Assembly: GCF_900112355.1 (NCBI RefSeq)
Contig: NZ_FOLM01000014.1
Coordinates: forward strand, 112,678 to 176,677
Direction: 5' to 3'
Source: Streptomyces aidingensis
GTDB lineage: Bacteria > Actinomycetota > Actinomycetes > Streptomycetales > Streptomycetaceae
DNA length: 64,000 nt
In this document: positions 33,825 through 41,515 of the stretch, piece after piece
How the letters are laid out: each line of letters opens with the position of its first letter
Numbering within the stretch: the first letter of the stretch is position 1
Translations under genes and position numbers: made by a program
Notes under the pieces: model-generated
Told to the model about the DNA's origin: nothing
Seen by the model: only the letters and a program-made list of their open reading frames with translations
Databases searched by the model: none

Positions 33825-33900
33825 GTGAACCGTGAATTGCAGACTCGCACTCCGGTCCCGGGTGCAGACTGGCCCTCGCCGACGGAACGAGGAGGCGGCG

Positions 33901-34812
33901 ATGATGACCCGGCCAGTGGCAACGGTACGCAGATACCGGCTCGGGGTGGAACTCCGGCGGCTGCGGGAGCACGCCGGGGTCACCCAGGAGACCGCGGGCG
34001 AGTGCATCGATGCGGACGACTCCAAGATCAGCCGGGTGGAGAGCGGGCGCAGTCCGCTCAGCCGTCCCGAACTCGTCGAGCTGCTCAGACTCTACGGGGT
34101 GACGGAGGAGCACGAGGCGTTCGCCGGGCTGATCGAGCTGAACCGGGAGAGCCGGCGGCGCGGCTGGTGGCAGCAGCCCGGAGTGATCGGCCGGGCGCCG
34201 GCGCAGCTCATCGATCTGGAGACCTCGGCGAGCACCGTGTTCGAATTCAGCCCGCTGCTGGTGCCCGAGCTGCTGCAGACCGAGCGCTACGCCGGCGCCG
34301 CCCTGGCCGCCGCGGAGGGGGCGGCGGAGACGGAGACCGAGCGGGCGGTGCGGATCCGGTTGCAGCGGCAGGAGCTGCTGGACCGGCCGGACGGCCCGGA
34401 GCTGGACTTCGTGCTGGACGAGGCCGTGCTGCACCGTCCGGTGGGCGGCCCCCGGGTGCAGGCCGAGCAGTTGCGGCGGCTGGCCGCGCTGGCCGGCCGG
34501 GAGCGGCTGACCGTGCGGGTGGTGCCGTTCACGGGCGGCGCGCACGCGGGCACCGCCGGGTCCGGGGGCGGCTTCCGGCTGTTCGGCTACAGCGGGCCGC
34601 CGCGGGCCGAGTACGGCTGCGCCGAGCAGCGCGACGGCCGGGTGCTGATCGAGGACGGCGAGGCGGCCGGGCCCTACCGGGAGGCGGCCGGCCGTCTGCA
34701 CGGGCAGGCACTGGGCGCGGAGGAGTCGGTGAAGCTGATCGGGGCGGTGGCGGAGCGGATGGCCGCACGGGCACCGGAACGGGCACCGGAACGGGCACCG
34801 GGCCAGGGATGA
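33901..34812 (+). CDS. HTH-DUF5753 regulator (WhiJ-like)
   Basis: This 303-residue regulator has an N-terminal XRE helix-turn-helix (VELRRLREHAGVTQETAGE...) and a DUF5753 effector domain (about residues 105-285; LETSASTVFEFSPLLVPELLQTERYA, then a VRVVPF segment). It ends in repeats of APER. The ATG at 33901 is chosen over the first in-frame ATG at 33832 because GAGGAGG sits five bases before it. The gene is divergent from the HATPase gene. Unlike the second module at 59-61 kb, no DUF397 gene accompanies it. Confidence 0.88.
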   Translation: MMTRPVATVRRYRLGVELRRLREHAGVTQETAGECIDADDSKISRVESGRSPLSRPELVELLRLYGVTEEHEAFAGLIELNRESRRRGWWQQPGVIGRAPAQLIDLETSASTVFEFSPLLVPELLQTERYAGAALAAAEGAAETETERAVRIRLQRQELLDRPDGPELDFVLDEAVLHRPVGGPRVQAEQLRRLAALAGRERLTVRVVPFTGGAHAGTAGSGGGFRLFGYSGPPRAEYGCAEQRDGRVLIEDGEAAGPYREAAGRLHGQALGAEESVKLIGAVAERMAARAPERAPERAPGQG

Positions 34813-34853
34813 GCCCCGCCGGGTCCGCGGGACCTCGGACGGCGGCGGGGCTC
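34811..34853 (+). terminator. Hairpin after the HTH gene
   Basis: Eleven-base perfect arms (34811-34821, 34843-34853) begin at the stop codon of the HTH-DUF5753 gene, between it and the convergent GH6 gene. Confidence 0.6.
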
Positions 34854-34899
34854 ACCTGGCCGGGGCGGCTCCCTCCCGTTTCATGCCGCCCCGGTGGCC

Positions 34900-36333
34900 T
34901 CACAGCGGTGGCTGGGCGTTGGCCAGCAGCCGGGTGAAATGCTCCGGGAACCAGCGGCCGAACGGCGGTCCGCCGGGCAGCGCCCCGGTCGGGCCCGCCG
35001 GGTGGCGGGGCGCGCACATCGGGTCGGCCCGCCGCCCCGCGGCGCCGGGGAACCCGGCTGCGGAACCGTCGGACTCCCCCGGCGGCTTGAGCCAGGCGTA
35101 GGCGTCGATGCCCGGCCCGGGGCTCGCCGCCGGCCGCTCCCCCAGCCCCGCGTTCTCCTGGTTGCACCAGTGCGTGGAGCTGTGCCGCCGGTCCAGCCGG
35201 CTGGCGTTGACATGGCTGTCCACCCCGGGCGCCCCGGCGGCCGGCCCGGTGGGCCGGTCCGGACCGCCCCAGCCGTTGCGGGAGGTGTCGACGATCATCC
35301 CGATGCCGGAGCCGAAGCCGAAGGAGACGAGCTGTTCGCGCAGCGTCCGGGCATAGGAGAGTTCGTCCAGATGGCGGTTTCCCCCGATCCAGCGGGAGTC
35401 GTGGACGGGGGTGCCGTGCACGGTGTCGGTGAGGTGGAGAAAGGGCTCGCGCAGCGCCCCGTAGCCGGCCAGATTGACGGTGAAGCCGTGCACATCGGCG
35501 GGCCGGGCACCGGCCGTGGTGGCGGCCTGGTAGAAGAGCTGCGCGACCGGGATGCGGCTGTCCGGCCGGCCCAGCGCTCCGTGATGGCCGGCGTCCAGAT
35601 AGAGGTAGACCTGCGGCAGATCGCCCAGCCGGCCGAGCGCGTAGCCGATGCCCGCCAGGTAGTTGCCGTTGGCCTTCATGGTCTCGCACAGCGCGATGGC
35701 CGGCTGCCGTGGCCGGGTGTGGAGCACCAGGCTGCTCAGCGACTCCGGCTCGATCACGGCCACCACGCGCAGCGAGGCATAGGCCGGGTCGCCGAGGATG
35801 TCCGCGATCGGGTCGATGAACTCGGTGCGGTAGCGGCCGATGTCCCCGGGCCCCAGCTCGCCGTGCCAGGCCGGGCGGGCGCAGGAGCGGCCGGGCAGAT
35901 TGTGCAGCACCAGCTGGATCAGGCCGGCGCCCTGGGCCAGCGCCGCGTCCAGGTGGTCGCGCAGGCCCATGGTCCGGCCGCCCGTCCCGCCCGCGCCGTG
36001 CACGGCGGCTGCCCGGTCGATCCAGACGGCGGTGGGCAGACCGGCGACGGCGGCGCCGCCCGGATGGGCCCGGGCCCGGGCGGCCCACTCCGGATCGACG
36101 TAGACCCGCACGCCCGCATAGGGGTTGTCCGCCCGCGGCTGGCGGGGGCCGGCCGGCCCGGCCGCCGGCCGGCCGCCGTCCCGGCTCTCCGCCCCAAGGG
36201 CGGGCGCGGTGCCGGAGACCGCCGGCGCCGGTGCGGCCAGCAGCGAGGCGGCCACGGCGGCTGCGGCGAGACGGCCCCCGCGGCGACGCCACCCCAGGCG
36301 CGATAACCAGTCGTCGAGGTGGGACAGAGACAT
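34900..36333 (-). CDS. Exo-type GH6 protein lacking both canonical aspartates
   Basis: This 477-residue secreted GH6-fold protein of the cellobiohydrolase type has no cellulose-binding module. A signal peptide (LAAAAVAASLLAAPAPAVSG) is followed by the GH6 domain, with conserved DTSRNGWGG, HWCNQENAGLGERP and AYAWLKPPGESDG. The two hallmark aspartates are replaced. The position equivalent to T. reesei Cel6A D175 is S150 (LPGRSC), and the catalytic acid position D221 is E197 (VIEPES). Activity is therefore uncertain. Glu might still act as the acid. The start at 36333 has GAGGAGG upstream. A perfect CebR-type operator lies 41 bp before it. Its close paralogue is at 51794. Confidence 0.85.
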   Translation of the reverse strand: MSLSHLDDWLSRLGWRRRGGRLAAAAVAASLLAAPAPAVSGTAPALGAESRDGGRPAAGPAGPRQPRADNPYAGVRVYVDPEWAARARAHPGGAAVAGLPTAVWIDRAAAVHGAGGTGGRTMGLRDHLDAALAQGAGLIQLVLHNLPGRSCARPAWHGELGPGDIGRYRTEFIDPIADILGDPAYASLRVVAVIEPESLSSLVLHTRPRQPAIALCETMKANGNYLAGIGYALGRLGDLPQVYLYLDAGHHGALGRPDSRIPVAQLFYQAATTAGARPADVHGFTVNLAGYGALREPFLHLTDTVHGTPVHDSRWIGGNRHLDELSYARTLREQLVSFGFGSGIGMIVDTSRNGWGGPDRPTGPAAGAPGVDSHVNASRLDRRHSSTHWCNQENAGLGERPAASPGPGIDAYAWLKPPGESDGSAAGFPGAAGRRADPMCAPRHPAGPTGALPGGPPFGRWFPEHFTRLLANAQPPL

Positions 36334-36373
36334 GCGGCCGGCCTCCTCACGTCGGGCATGAACGTGAACGAGA

Positions 36374-36387
36374 TGGGAGCGCTCCCA
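36374..36387. promoter_or_regulatory. CebR-type operator upstream of second GH6 gene
   Basis: TGGGAGCGCTCCCA, a perfect palindrome identical to that at 28665-28678, lies 41 bp before the GH6 start and between it and the LacI gene. Confidence 0.9.
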
Positions 36388-36502
36388 ACCCCGGAACGTA
36401 GCATGCCCGTCACCCTCTGGCGAGATGCCGGACGTCTTCCGTTTCCCTGCCCCGCACACCGACCCGTGCGCGGACGGCAGCTTCCGGTGCGGGAGACGGC
36501 GG

Positions 36503-37501
36503 TCAGGCGGGTGCCGAGGCCCGCACCACCAGCTCGGTGGGCAGGACAACGGGCTCGGGGGGCAGCGGGGTACCGGCCAGATGACCGAGCAGCATCCGCG
36601 CGGCGGTCTCCCCCATCTCGTGCATCGGCTGCCGCACGGTGGTGAGCCGGGGATCGACCGAGACGGCCAGCGGCAGATCGTCGAAGCCGACCACCGCGAC
36701 GTCCTCCGGGACACGCCGCCCGGCGGCGCGCAGGGCATGGAGGGCGCCCACGGCGGCCTGGTCGTTGAGGGCGAAGACCGAGTCGAAGCGCCGGCCCTCC
36801 GCCAGTGCCCGCTCGACCGCGGCCTGCCCGGAGGGCAGGGTGAACTCGCTGTCCAGGACCAGCTCCGGCCGCAGTGCCACGCCGCGCCCGGCAAGCACGG
36901 CGCGGAACCCCGCCAGCCGGTCCCGGACACAGCCGAAGTGCCGGGGGCCGAGGACCACCAGGGGCTCCCGGCGTCCGCTGTCCAGCAGATGGCGGGCAGC
37001 CGCGGCTCCGCCCTCGGCGTTGGTGGTGGCGACCGAGGGCAGCCGCGGGCGCTGCCCCTGGTCGTCGATGATCACCATCGGCAGGCCCTGACGGTGCAGG
37101 GTCTGGATGGCGGGCATGGTCTGGCCCGGGACGATGGCGAGCAGCCCGTCGAAGGCCCGGGCCGACACCTGGCCGGTGAACTGGGCCATGGACACCTCGC
37201 CGCGGTTGCAGGTGAAGAGCAGCAGGCCGTAGCCGTGCGCCTCGACCACATCGGCGACGCCCTGGAGCATCTCACTGACCCAGGGCCAGGTCAGCGAGGG
37301 CACCAGGACGGCCAGCGTCCGGCTGCTGCCCCGGGCCAGGTTGACCCCGCGTGAGCTGGGCACATAGCCCAGGTCCGCGATCACCGTGCGGACCCGCTCC
37401 GCGGTCTCGGAATCCACCTCGTCCTTGCCGTTGAGCACCCGGGAGACCGTGGTCTTGCTGACCGACGCGGCACGGGCGACGTCTGTGATGGTGACGCGCA
37501 T
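36503..37501 (-). CDS. LacI-family regulator, cellulase-linked
   Basis: This 332-residue LacI/GalR regulator has an N-terminal helix-turn-helix ITDVARAASVSKTTVSRVLNG and a hinge near residues 50-58. A periplasmic-binding-like effector domain follows (LAVLVPSLTWPW, GLLAIVPGQTMP, DSVFALNDQAAVGAL, VVGFDDLPLA). Its place directly upstream of a GH6 gene with a CebR box makes it a CebR candidate. However, its own promoter holds a different palindrome (GGAACCGGTTCC, twice), so it may instead be a second LacI regulator. The start at 37501 has GGGAG upstream. Confidence 0.87.
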   Translation of the reverse strand: MRVTITDVARAASVSKTTVSRVLNGKDEVDSETAERVRTVIADLGYVPSSRGVNLARGSSRTLAVLVPSLTWPWVSEMLQGVADVVEAHGYGLLLFTCNRGEVSMAQFTGQVSARAFDGLLAIVPGQTMPAIQTLHRQGLPMVIIDDQGQRPRLPSVATTNAEGGAAAARHLLDSGRREPLVVLGPRHFGCVRDRLAGFRAVLAGRGVALRPELVLDSEFTLPSGQAAVERALAEGRRFDSVFALNDQAAVGALHALRAAGRRVPEDVAVVGFDDLPLAVSVDPRLTTVRQPMHEMGETAARMLLGHLAGTPLPPEPVVLPTELVVRASAPA

Positions 37502-37524
37502 GAGGGCTCCCTGGAGTCGTCGGG

Positions 37525-37592
37525 GCGCTGCCAACGCGCCGGAACCGGTTCCGGGACCGGTCCCGGAACCGGTTCCGGCGCGTTGGCAGCGC
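37525..37592. promoter_or_regulatory. 68-bp perfect palindrome with two GGAACCGGTTCC operators
   Basis: Bases 37525-37558 are the exact reverse complement of 37559-37592 with no spacer. Each arm contains the palindrome CCGGAACCGGTTCCGG (37539-37554 and 37563-37578), centred 24 bp apart. The central CG pair is typical of LacI-family operators. It starts 24 bp upstream of the LacI gene start and is best read as a tandem autoregulatory operator. Confidence 0.8.
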
Positions 37593-37760
37593 AGTCAACT
37601 CCCGGTCGTCCGAGTCGTCAAGACATCACGCGCGCACTCTCCGCACCACGCGGCCGAGGGCCCGGGGAGGTACGTCAGGGCACGAGGCCCGGCCCCGGCG
37701 CCGGCTGCCGCGGCAACCGGCACACCCGGGGCCCGGGAGGGCAGGCGGGGCGGTCCGGCG

Positions 37761-37797
37761 GGGCGAAAGGGCGAAAGGGCGAAAGGGCGAAAAGAGG
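37761..37797 (+). repeat. Short tandem repeat GGCGAAA upstream of the DinB-like gene
   Basis: A GGCGAAA/GGGCGAAA unit is repeated four times within about 37 bp, ending about 40 bp before the DinB-like start. Confidence 0.7.
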
Positions 37798-37835
37798 GTG
37801 CCGGGGGGATGGGCGGATGTCTAGGATCGCCGGCC

Positions 37836-38372
37836 ATGACGCATGTGGACGCTCAGGGGCGGCCGGAGCCGCCGGATCAGGCGGACGAGACCCGCACACT
37901 GCTGGGGTTTCTGGACTACCAGCGGGCGACGCTGGCCTGGAAGTGCTCGGGCCTGGACGCGGCGGGGCTGCGGGCCACGGTCGGGATCTCGTCGATGACG
38001 CTGGGCGGCATGCTCAAGCATCTGGCCTGGGTGGAGGACTACTGGTGTGCGTACCGGCTGCACGGGCTGGAGCCCGCCCCGGTCTGGGCGTCCGTGGACT
38101 GGGCGGCCGACCCGGACTGGGAGTGGAACTCGGCCGCCGGGGACAGCCCCGAGGAGCTGCGCAGGCTGTGGCATGAGGCGACGGAACGTTCCCGCTCGCT
38201 GGTCGGCCGGGCGCTGGCCGAGGGCGGTCTCGACCAGCGGGCCCGGCGCCCCGACCGGCGGGGCGCGCCGAGCCTGCGGTGGATCCTGTTCCACCTGGTG
38301 GAGGAGTATGCGCGGCACAACGGGCACGCGGATCTGATCCGGGAGTCGGTGGACGGCCTCACCGGCGAGTGA
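37836..38372 (+). CDS. DinB/DUF664-family protein (mycothiol-transferase-like fold)
   Basis: This 178-residue protein is a four-helix-bundle DinB-like member. The family metal-binding histidines are represented by LKHLAWVEDYW and by HLVEEYARHNGHADLIRE near the C-terminus. In actinobacteria several DUF664 proteins are mycothiol-dependent S-transferases, and mshC in this window shows that the host makes mycothiol. The specific substrate is unknown. The start at 37836 is preferred because upstream in-frame sequence is low-complexity. It converges with the cupin gene. Confidence 0.82.
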   Translation: MTHVDAQGRPEPPDQADETRTLLGFLDYQRATLAWKCSGLDAAGLRATVGISSMTLGGMLKHLAWVEDYWCAYRLHGLEPAPVWASVDWAADPDWEWNSAAGDSPEELRRLWHEATERSRSLVGRALAEGGLDQRARRPDRRGAPSLRWILFHLVEEYARHNGHADLIRESVDGLTGE

Positions 38373-38382
38373 CGGGCCCGTA

Positions 38383-38778
38383 TCAGGTGCCGAGGGCGTG
38401 CCCGGTCGTGGCGTCGACGTGGGCGGGGATGTCGTCGTGCCGGTCGCCGACCGAGGAGGTGCCGGCGGGTTCGAAGACCAGGATCGAGGCGCCCTCGGGG
38501 GACGAGGGCTTGTGCTCGGTGCCCCGGGGGACGGTGAAGGCCGAGCCCCTGGGCAGCCGGACGGTGCGCTCGCCTCCCGGCTCGCGCAGCGCGATGTCGA
38601 GCCCGCCCTCGATCACCAGGAAGAACTCGTCGGTGTCCTCGTGAACGTGCCACAGATGCTCGCCCCGCACCTTGGCGACGCGCACGTCGTAGTCGTTGAC
38701 CCGGGTGACGATGCGCGGGCTCCACAGGGCGTCGAAGGTGGCCAGGGCGTCGGCCAGGGCGATGGGGTTGTTGTCCAT
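38383..38778 (-). CDS. Cupin-domain protein
   Basis: This 131-residue single-cupin beta-barrel protein has motif 1 as HVHEDTDEFFLVIEGGLDI (two histidines and a glutamate as metal ligands) and motif 2 as PRGTEHKPSSPEG (histidine ligand). The catalytic role is unknown. Small proteins of this kind are often isomerases, dioxygenases or sugar-binding regulators. It is divergent from the GlxA-type regulator with 51 bp between starts, so the two may share a promoter region and a process. Confidence 0.88.
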   Translation of the reverse strand: MDNNPIALADALATFDALWSPRIVTRVNDYDVRVAKVRGEHLWHVHEDTDEFFLVIEGGLDIALREPGGERTVRLPRGSAFTVPRGTEHKPSSPEGASILVFEPAGTSSVGDRHDDIPAHVDATTGHALGT

Positions 38779-38829
38779 GGGGTGAGTCTCGGCGTTGTGC
38801 CGAGCCGGCGCGAGTGCTAGGAATCGCAT

Positions 38830-39852
38830 ATGGCGCAACGATCCTCGCATGCCGCGCGGCCGGCGGCCGGCGGTCCGCACCGGGTCGTGGTGATCGTGGA
38901 CGAGAACTCGAATCCGTTCGAACTGGGTTGCGCGACCGAGGTGTTCGGGCTGCGCAGGCCCGAGATCGGCCGTGCGCTGTACGACTTCCGGCTGTGCTCC
39001 CCCACGCCGCGCACGCGGATGCGGGACGGCTTCTTCACCCTCACCGGGGTCGCCCCGCTGGAGGCCACGGAGGAGGCCGATACGGTCATCGTGCCCAACC
39101 GGCCGGATGTGGCGGTGCCGCGCCGCCCGGCCGTGCTCGACGCCGTGCGGCGGGCGCACGCGCGCGGCGCGCGCCTGGTCGGCTTCTGCAGCGGTGCCTT
39201 CACCCTGGCCGAGGCGGGGGTCCTGGACGGGCGGCGGGCCACCGCGCACTGGCAGTGGGCGGACGAGTTCCGGGCCCGCTTCCCGGCCGTGCGGCTGGCG
39301 GAGGATGTGCTGTTCGTCGACGACGGGCAGATCCTGACGGCGGCCGGCAGCGCCGCCGCGCTCGATCTCGGCCTGTACATCGTGCGCCGCGATCACGGGG
39401 CCGAGATCGCCAACGCGGTGAGCCGGCGGCTGGTCTTCGCCGCCAACCGGGACGGCGGGCAGCGGCAGTTCATCGAGCGGCCGGTGCCCGATCCGCCGGA
39501 CGAGTCCCTGGGGCCGGTGCTGGCCTGGGCGCAGGAGCGGCTGGGCGAGCCGCTGACCGTCCCGGAGCTGGCGGCCCGCGCCGCGGTCAGCCCGGCGACG
39601 CTGCACCGTCGTTTCCGGGCCGAGCTGGGCACCACCCCGCTGGCCTGGCTCACCGGGGAGCGGCTGGCCCTGGCGTGCCGGCTGATCGAGCGGGGCGAGA
39701 GCCGGCTGGAGGTGGTGGCGCGGCGCGCCGGGCTGGGGACGGCCGCGCATCTGCGCGCCCTGATGCGGCGCCGGACGGGCCTGACGCCATCGGCGTACCG
39801 GCAGCGGTTCGGGCCGGTGACGGGAGCAGGCGCGGGAGCGGGGGAAGGGTAG
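38830..39852 (+). CDS. GlxA-family transcriptional regulator (DJ-1/PfpI plus AraC HTH)
   Basis: This 340-residue regulator joins an N-terminal class I glutamine-amidotransferase-like domain (about residues 15-190) to a C-terminal AraC/XylS helix-turn-helix (about 225-330; LTVPELAARAAVSPATLHRRF). The nucleophile-elbow cysteine is present in GFCSGAFTLAEAGVL. The ligand is unknown. It is divergent from the cupin gene, which it may control. Confidence 0.92.
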   Translation: MAQRSSHAARPAAGGPHRVVVIVDENSNPFELGCATEVFGLRRPEIGRALYDFRLCSPTPRTRMRDGFFTLTGVAPLEATEEADTVIVPNRPDVAVPRRPAVLDAVRRAHARGARLVGFCSGAFTLAEAGVLDGRRATAHWQWADEFRARFPAVRLAEDVLFVDDGQILTAAGSAAALDLGLYIVRRDHGAEIANAVSRRLVFAANRDGGQRQFIERPVPDPPDESLGPVLAWAQERLGEPLTVPELAARAAVSPATLHRRFRAELGTTPLAWLTGERLALACRLIERGESRLEVVARRAGLGTAAHLRALMRRRTGLTPSAYRQRFGPVTGAGAGAGEG

Positions 39853-39899
39853 CGGGGGCGGGGGCGCCGGGGGTACGACGCGGTCTTCATGCCGCCCGT

Positions 39900-39929
39900 G
39901 GGCACCGGCCCGGGTCCGGGCCGGTGCCC
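39900..39929. terminator. Bidirectional hairpin between convergent genes
   Basis: Fourteen-base perfect arms (39900-39913 and 39916-39929) with a 2-base loop lie between the GlxA-type regulator and the ATP-grasp gene. Confidence 0.75.
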
Positions 39930-39940
39930 GCGGGTTCCGC

Positions 39941-41134
39941 TCAGACCGTGGTGCCCAGGGCCGGCGGCACGGCCGTCATGGGCGCGTCGGCCGGCGCCGC
40001 CGTTCCGGCCGGCCGGGTCCGGGGCTGAGGCCCGGCGGCCTCGGCGGCGCCCGCGGCCTCCGCGGCGTCTGCCGCGTTGGCGGCGGCGGCCGTGCGCTGG
40101 ACCGGCAGCGAGCGGGGCAGCACCGGCCGCGGCGTGTGCACCGTAGCGTAGTCGGCCCCCAGCCGCTCGGGCGTCAGGTCGCCGGGCTCCTCGCCGAGCG
40201 CCAGCCGCAGGGCCGCCCACGGAACATTGACCCCGCACCGGGAGAGCTGATGCAGGCCGCCCGCCGGGCGGGTGTTGATGTCGAGGAGTACCGGCTCTCC
40301 CCGGTACATCCGGAACTGGACATTGCACAGATAGTGCAGCGCGAAGGTCTCCACCAGCCGCCGGGCCGGCTCCACCCAGGCCGGGTGCAGGGTGAAGCCC
40401 CGGCGGCGCCCCTTCTTCGTCCGCCCCACGGCCAGCCTGGCCCGGCCGTCCGGGCCGGTCAGGCAGTCCACGGACACCTCGGGCTCGTCAAGCCGCGGCA
40501 TGACCAGCCAGTCCACGCTCCGCCGGGTGTCGCGCAGGGCCTGTACCACCAGGTCCAGCGGCACATAGGAGCTGGGATAGCCGGTGAGGTGGAGCAGGGA
40601 GAACGGGGCGCGCGTGATGATCCGGAAGCCCTCGCCGCCCGCGCCGGCCGCGGGCTTGAAGCACGCCTTGCCGCCCTCGGCCTCGATGGCGTCGACCGCG
40701 GCCAGCAGCCCGTCGATGCCGCTGACCCGCCACCACGGGGGCACCGGGAGTCCGGCGTCCTTGGCGCCGCGGTAGGCGGCGTCCTTGTCCTCGAAGGCGG
40801 TGACGGCCTCGGCGGGAGGAGTGAGCAGGGTGGTGCCGATGGCCTCGAACTCGGCCCGGTGGGCGGCGATGACACCCTGGTGCCAGCGCGGCACGAACAC
40901 GTCGAACGCGTTGCGGCGGCACTGGTCGAGGGCGTACTCGACGTATCCGGCCGGGGAGAGTTCCTCGGGCTCCAGGGCCGCGGTGTCGGCGGCCGTCAGC
41001 ACCGGCGAGTCCGGGTCGGTGTGACTGGCGTGGACGGTGACCGGCCGGCCCTGCGGATTATCGTGCAGCTGATCGATGAAGAAGACATTCTCCGCGTACG
41101 TGCGGTTGAGCCAGACGCGTACGCGGTGTGCCAT
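39941..41134 (-). CDS. ATP-grasp domain protein
   Basis: This 397-residue ATP-grasp ligase-fold protein is of carbamoyl-phosphate-synthase-like architecture. The N-terminal domain begins VRVWLNRTYAENVFFI. The nucleotide-binding lysine/glycine loop is GGKACFKPAAGAGGEGFRI. The metal-binding end motif is VLLDINTRPAGGLHQ. It probably joins a carboxylate to an amine or thiol, but the substrates are unknown. The last 55 residues are an Ala/Pro-rich tail. It stands alone, convergent with the GlxA-type gene and divergent from the VanW gene. Confidence 0.85.
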   Translation of the reverse strand: MAHRVRVWLNRTYAENVFFIDQLHDNPQGRPVTVHASHTDPDSPVLTAADTAALEPEELSPAGYVEYALDQCRRNAFDVFVPRWHQGVIAAHRAEFEAIGTTLLTPPAEAVTAFEDKDAAYRGAKDAGLPVPPWWRVSGIDGLLAAVDAIEAEGGKACFKPAAGAGGEGFRIITRAPFSLLHLTGYPSSYVPLDLVVQALRDTRRSVDWLVMPRLDEPEVSVDCLTGPDGRARLAVGRTKKGRRRGFTLHPAWVEPARRLVETFALHYLCNVQFRMYRGEPVLLDINTRPAGGLHQLSRCGVNVPWAALRLALGEEPGDLTPERLGADYATVHTPRPVLPRSLPVQRTAAAANAADAAEAAGAAEAAGPQPRTRPAGTAAPADAPMTAVPPALGTTV

Positions 41135-41515
41135 GTGGGCCGCCTTTCATGTCACTCGGAGTTTTTGTTCACACTGACCGGTCCGCATTCCGCGGGCACG
41201 GTGAGGAAGGCTCTGCTGAGCCGTTGTATGCACTGAGGGCCGGCCGGAGGTGATCGGAACCGGGGCACACGTTGCGAGGGCGCGCACCGGTGACCGGATT
41301 CGGAGGTCTTCCGCCCGGCGAAGAGTGTTACGAAGATCATAGGACGTCCGGAGCCGTGCCGCTGCTACGGCGGTGTTACGGATCGTCCGCAGTGCTGACC
41401 GTTTCGCCCTCATTACACCTTTCAGGTGTCGAACACTGTTTTGCTACGCTTCCCAGTGGCCCGGCCGCCTGGTTCTGGCGCCGCGCCGCCGCCGCATGCG
41501 AGGAGTCCCCGTTTC
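41135..41515. other. 381-bp divergent intergenic region, ATP-grasp / VanW
   Basis: No gene is seen here. The region is noticeably lower in GC than its surroundings. An inverted repeat ACACCT-TTC-AGGTGT sits at 41415-41429, followed by a possible -10 element TACGCT (41445-41450). These would fit the promoter of the VanW gene with an overlapping operator. A promoter for the ATP-grasp gene must lie at its left end. Confidence 0.5.

Noticed and set aside
33799..33843. Larger nested palindrome (TCTGCA...TGCAGA) around the HTH operator
   Set aside because: The outer arms are not centred on the inner repeat CACTCG-TT-CGAGTG, so they are probably coincidental.
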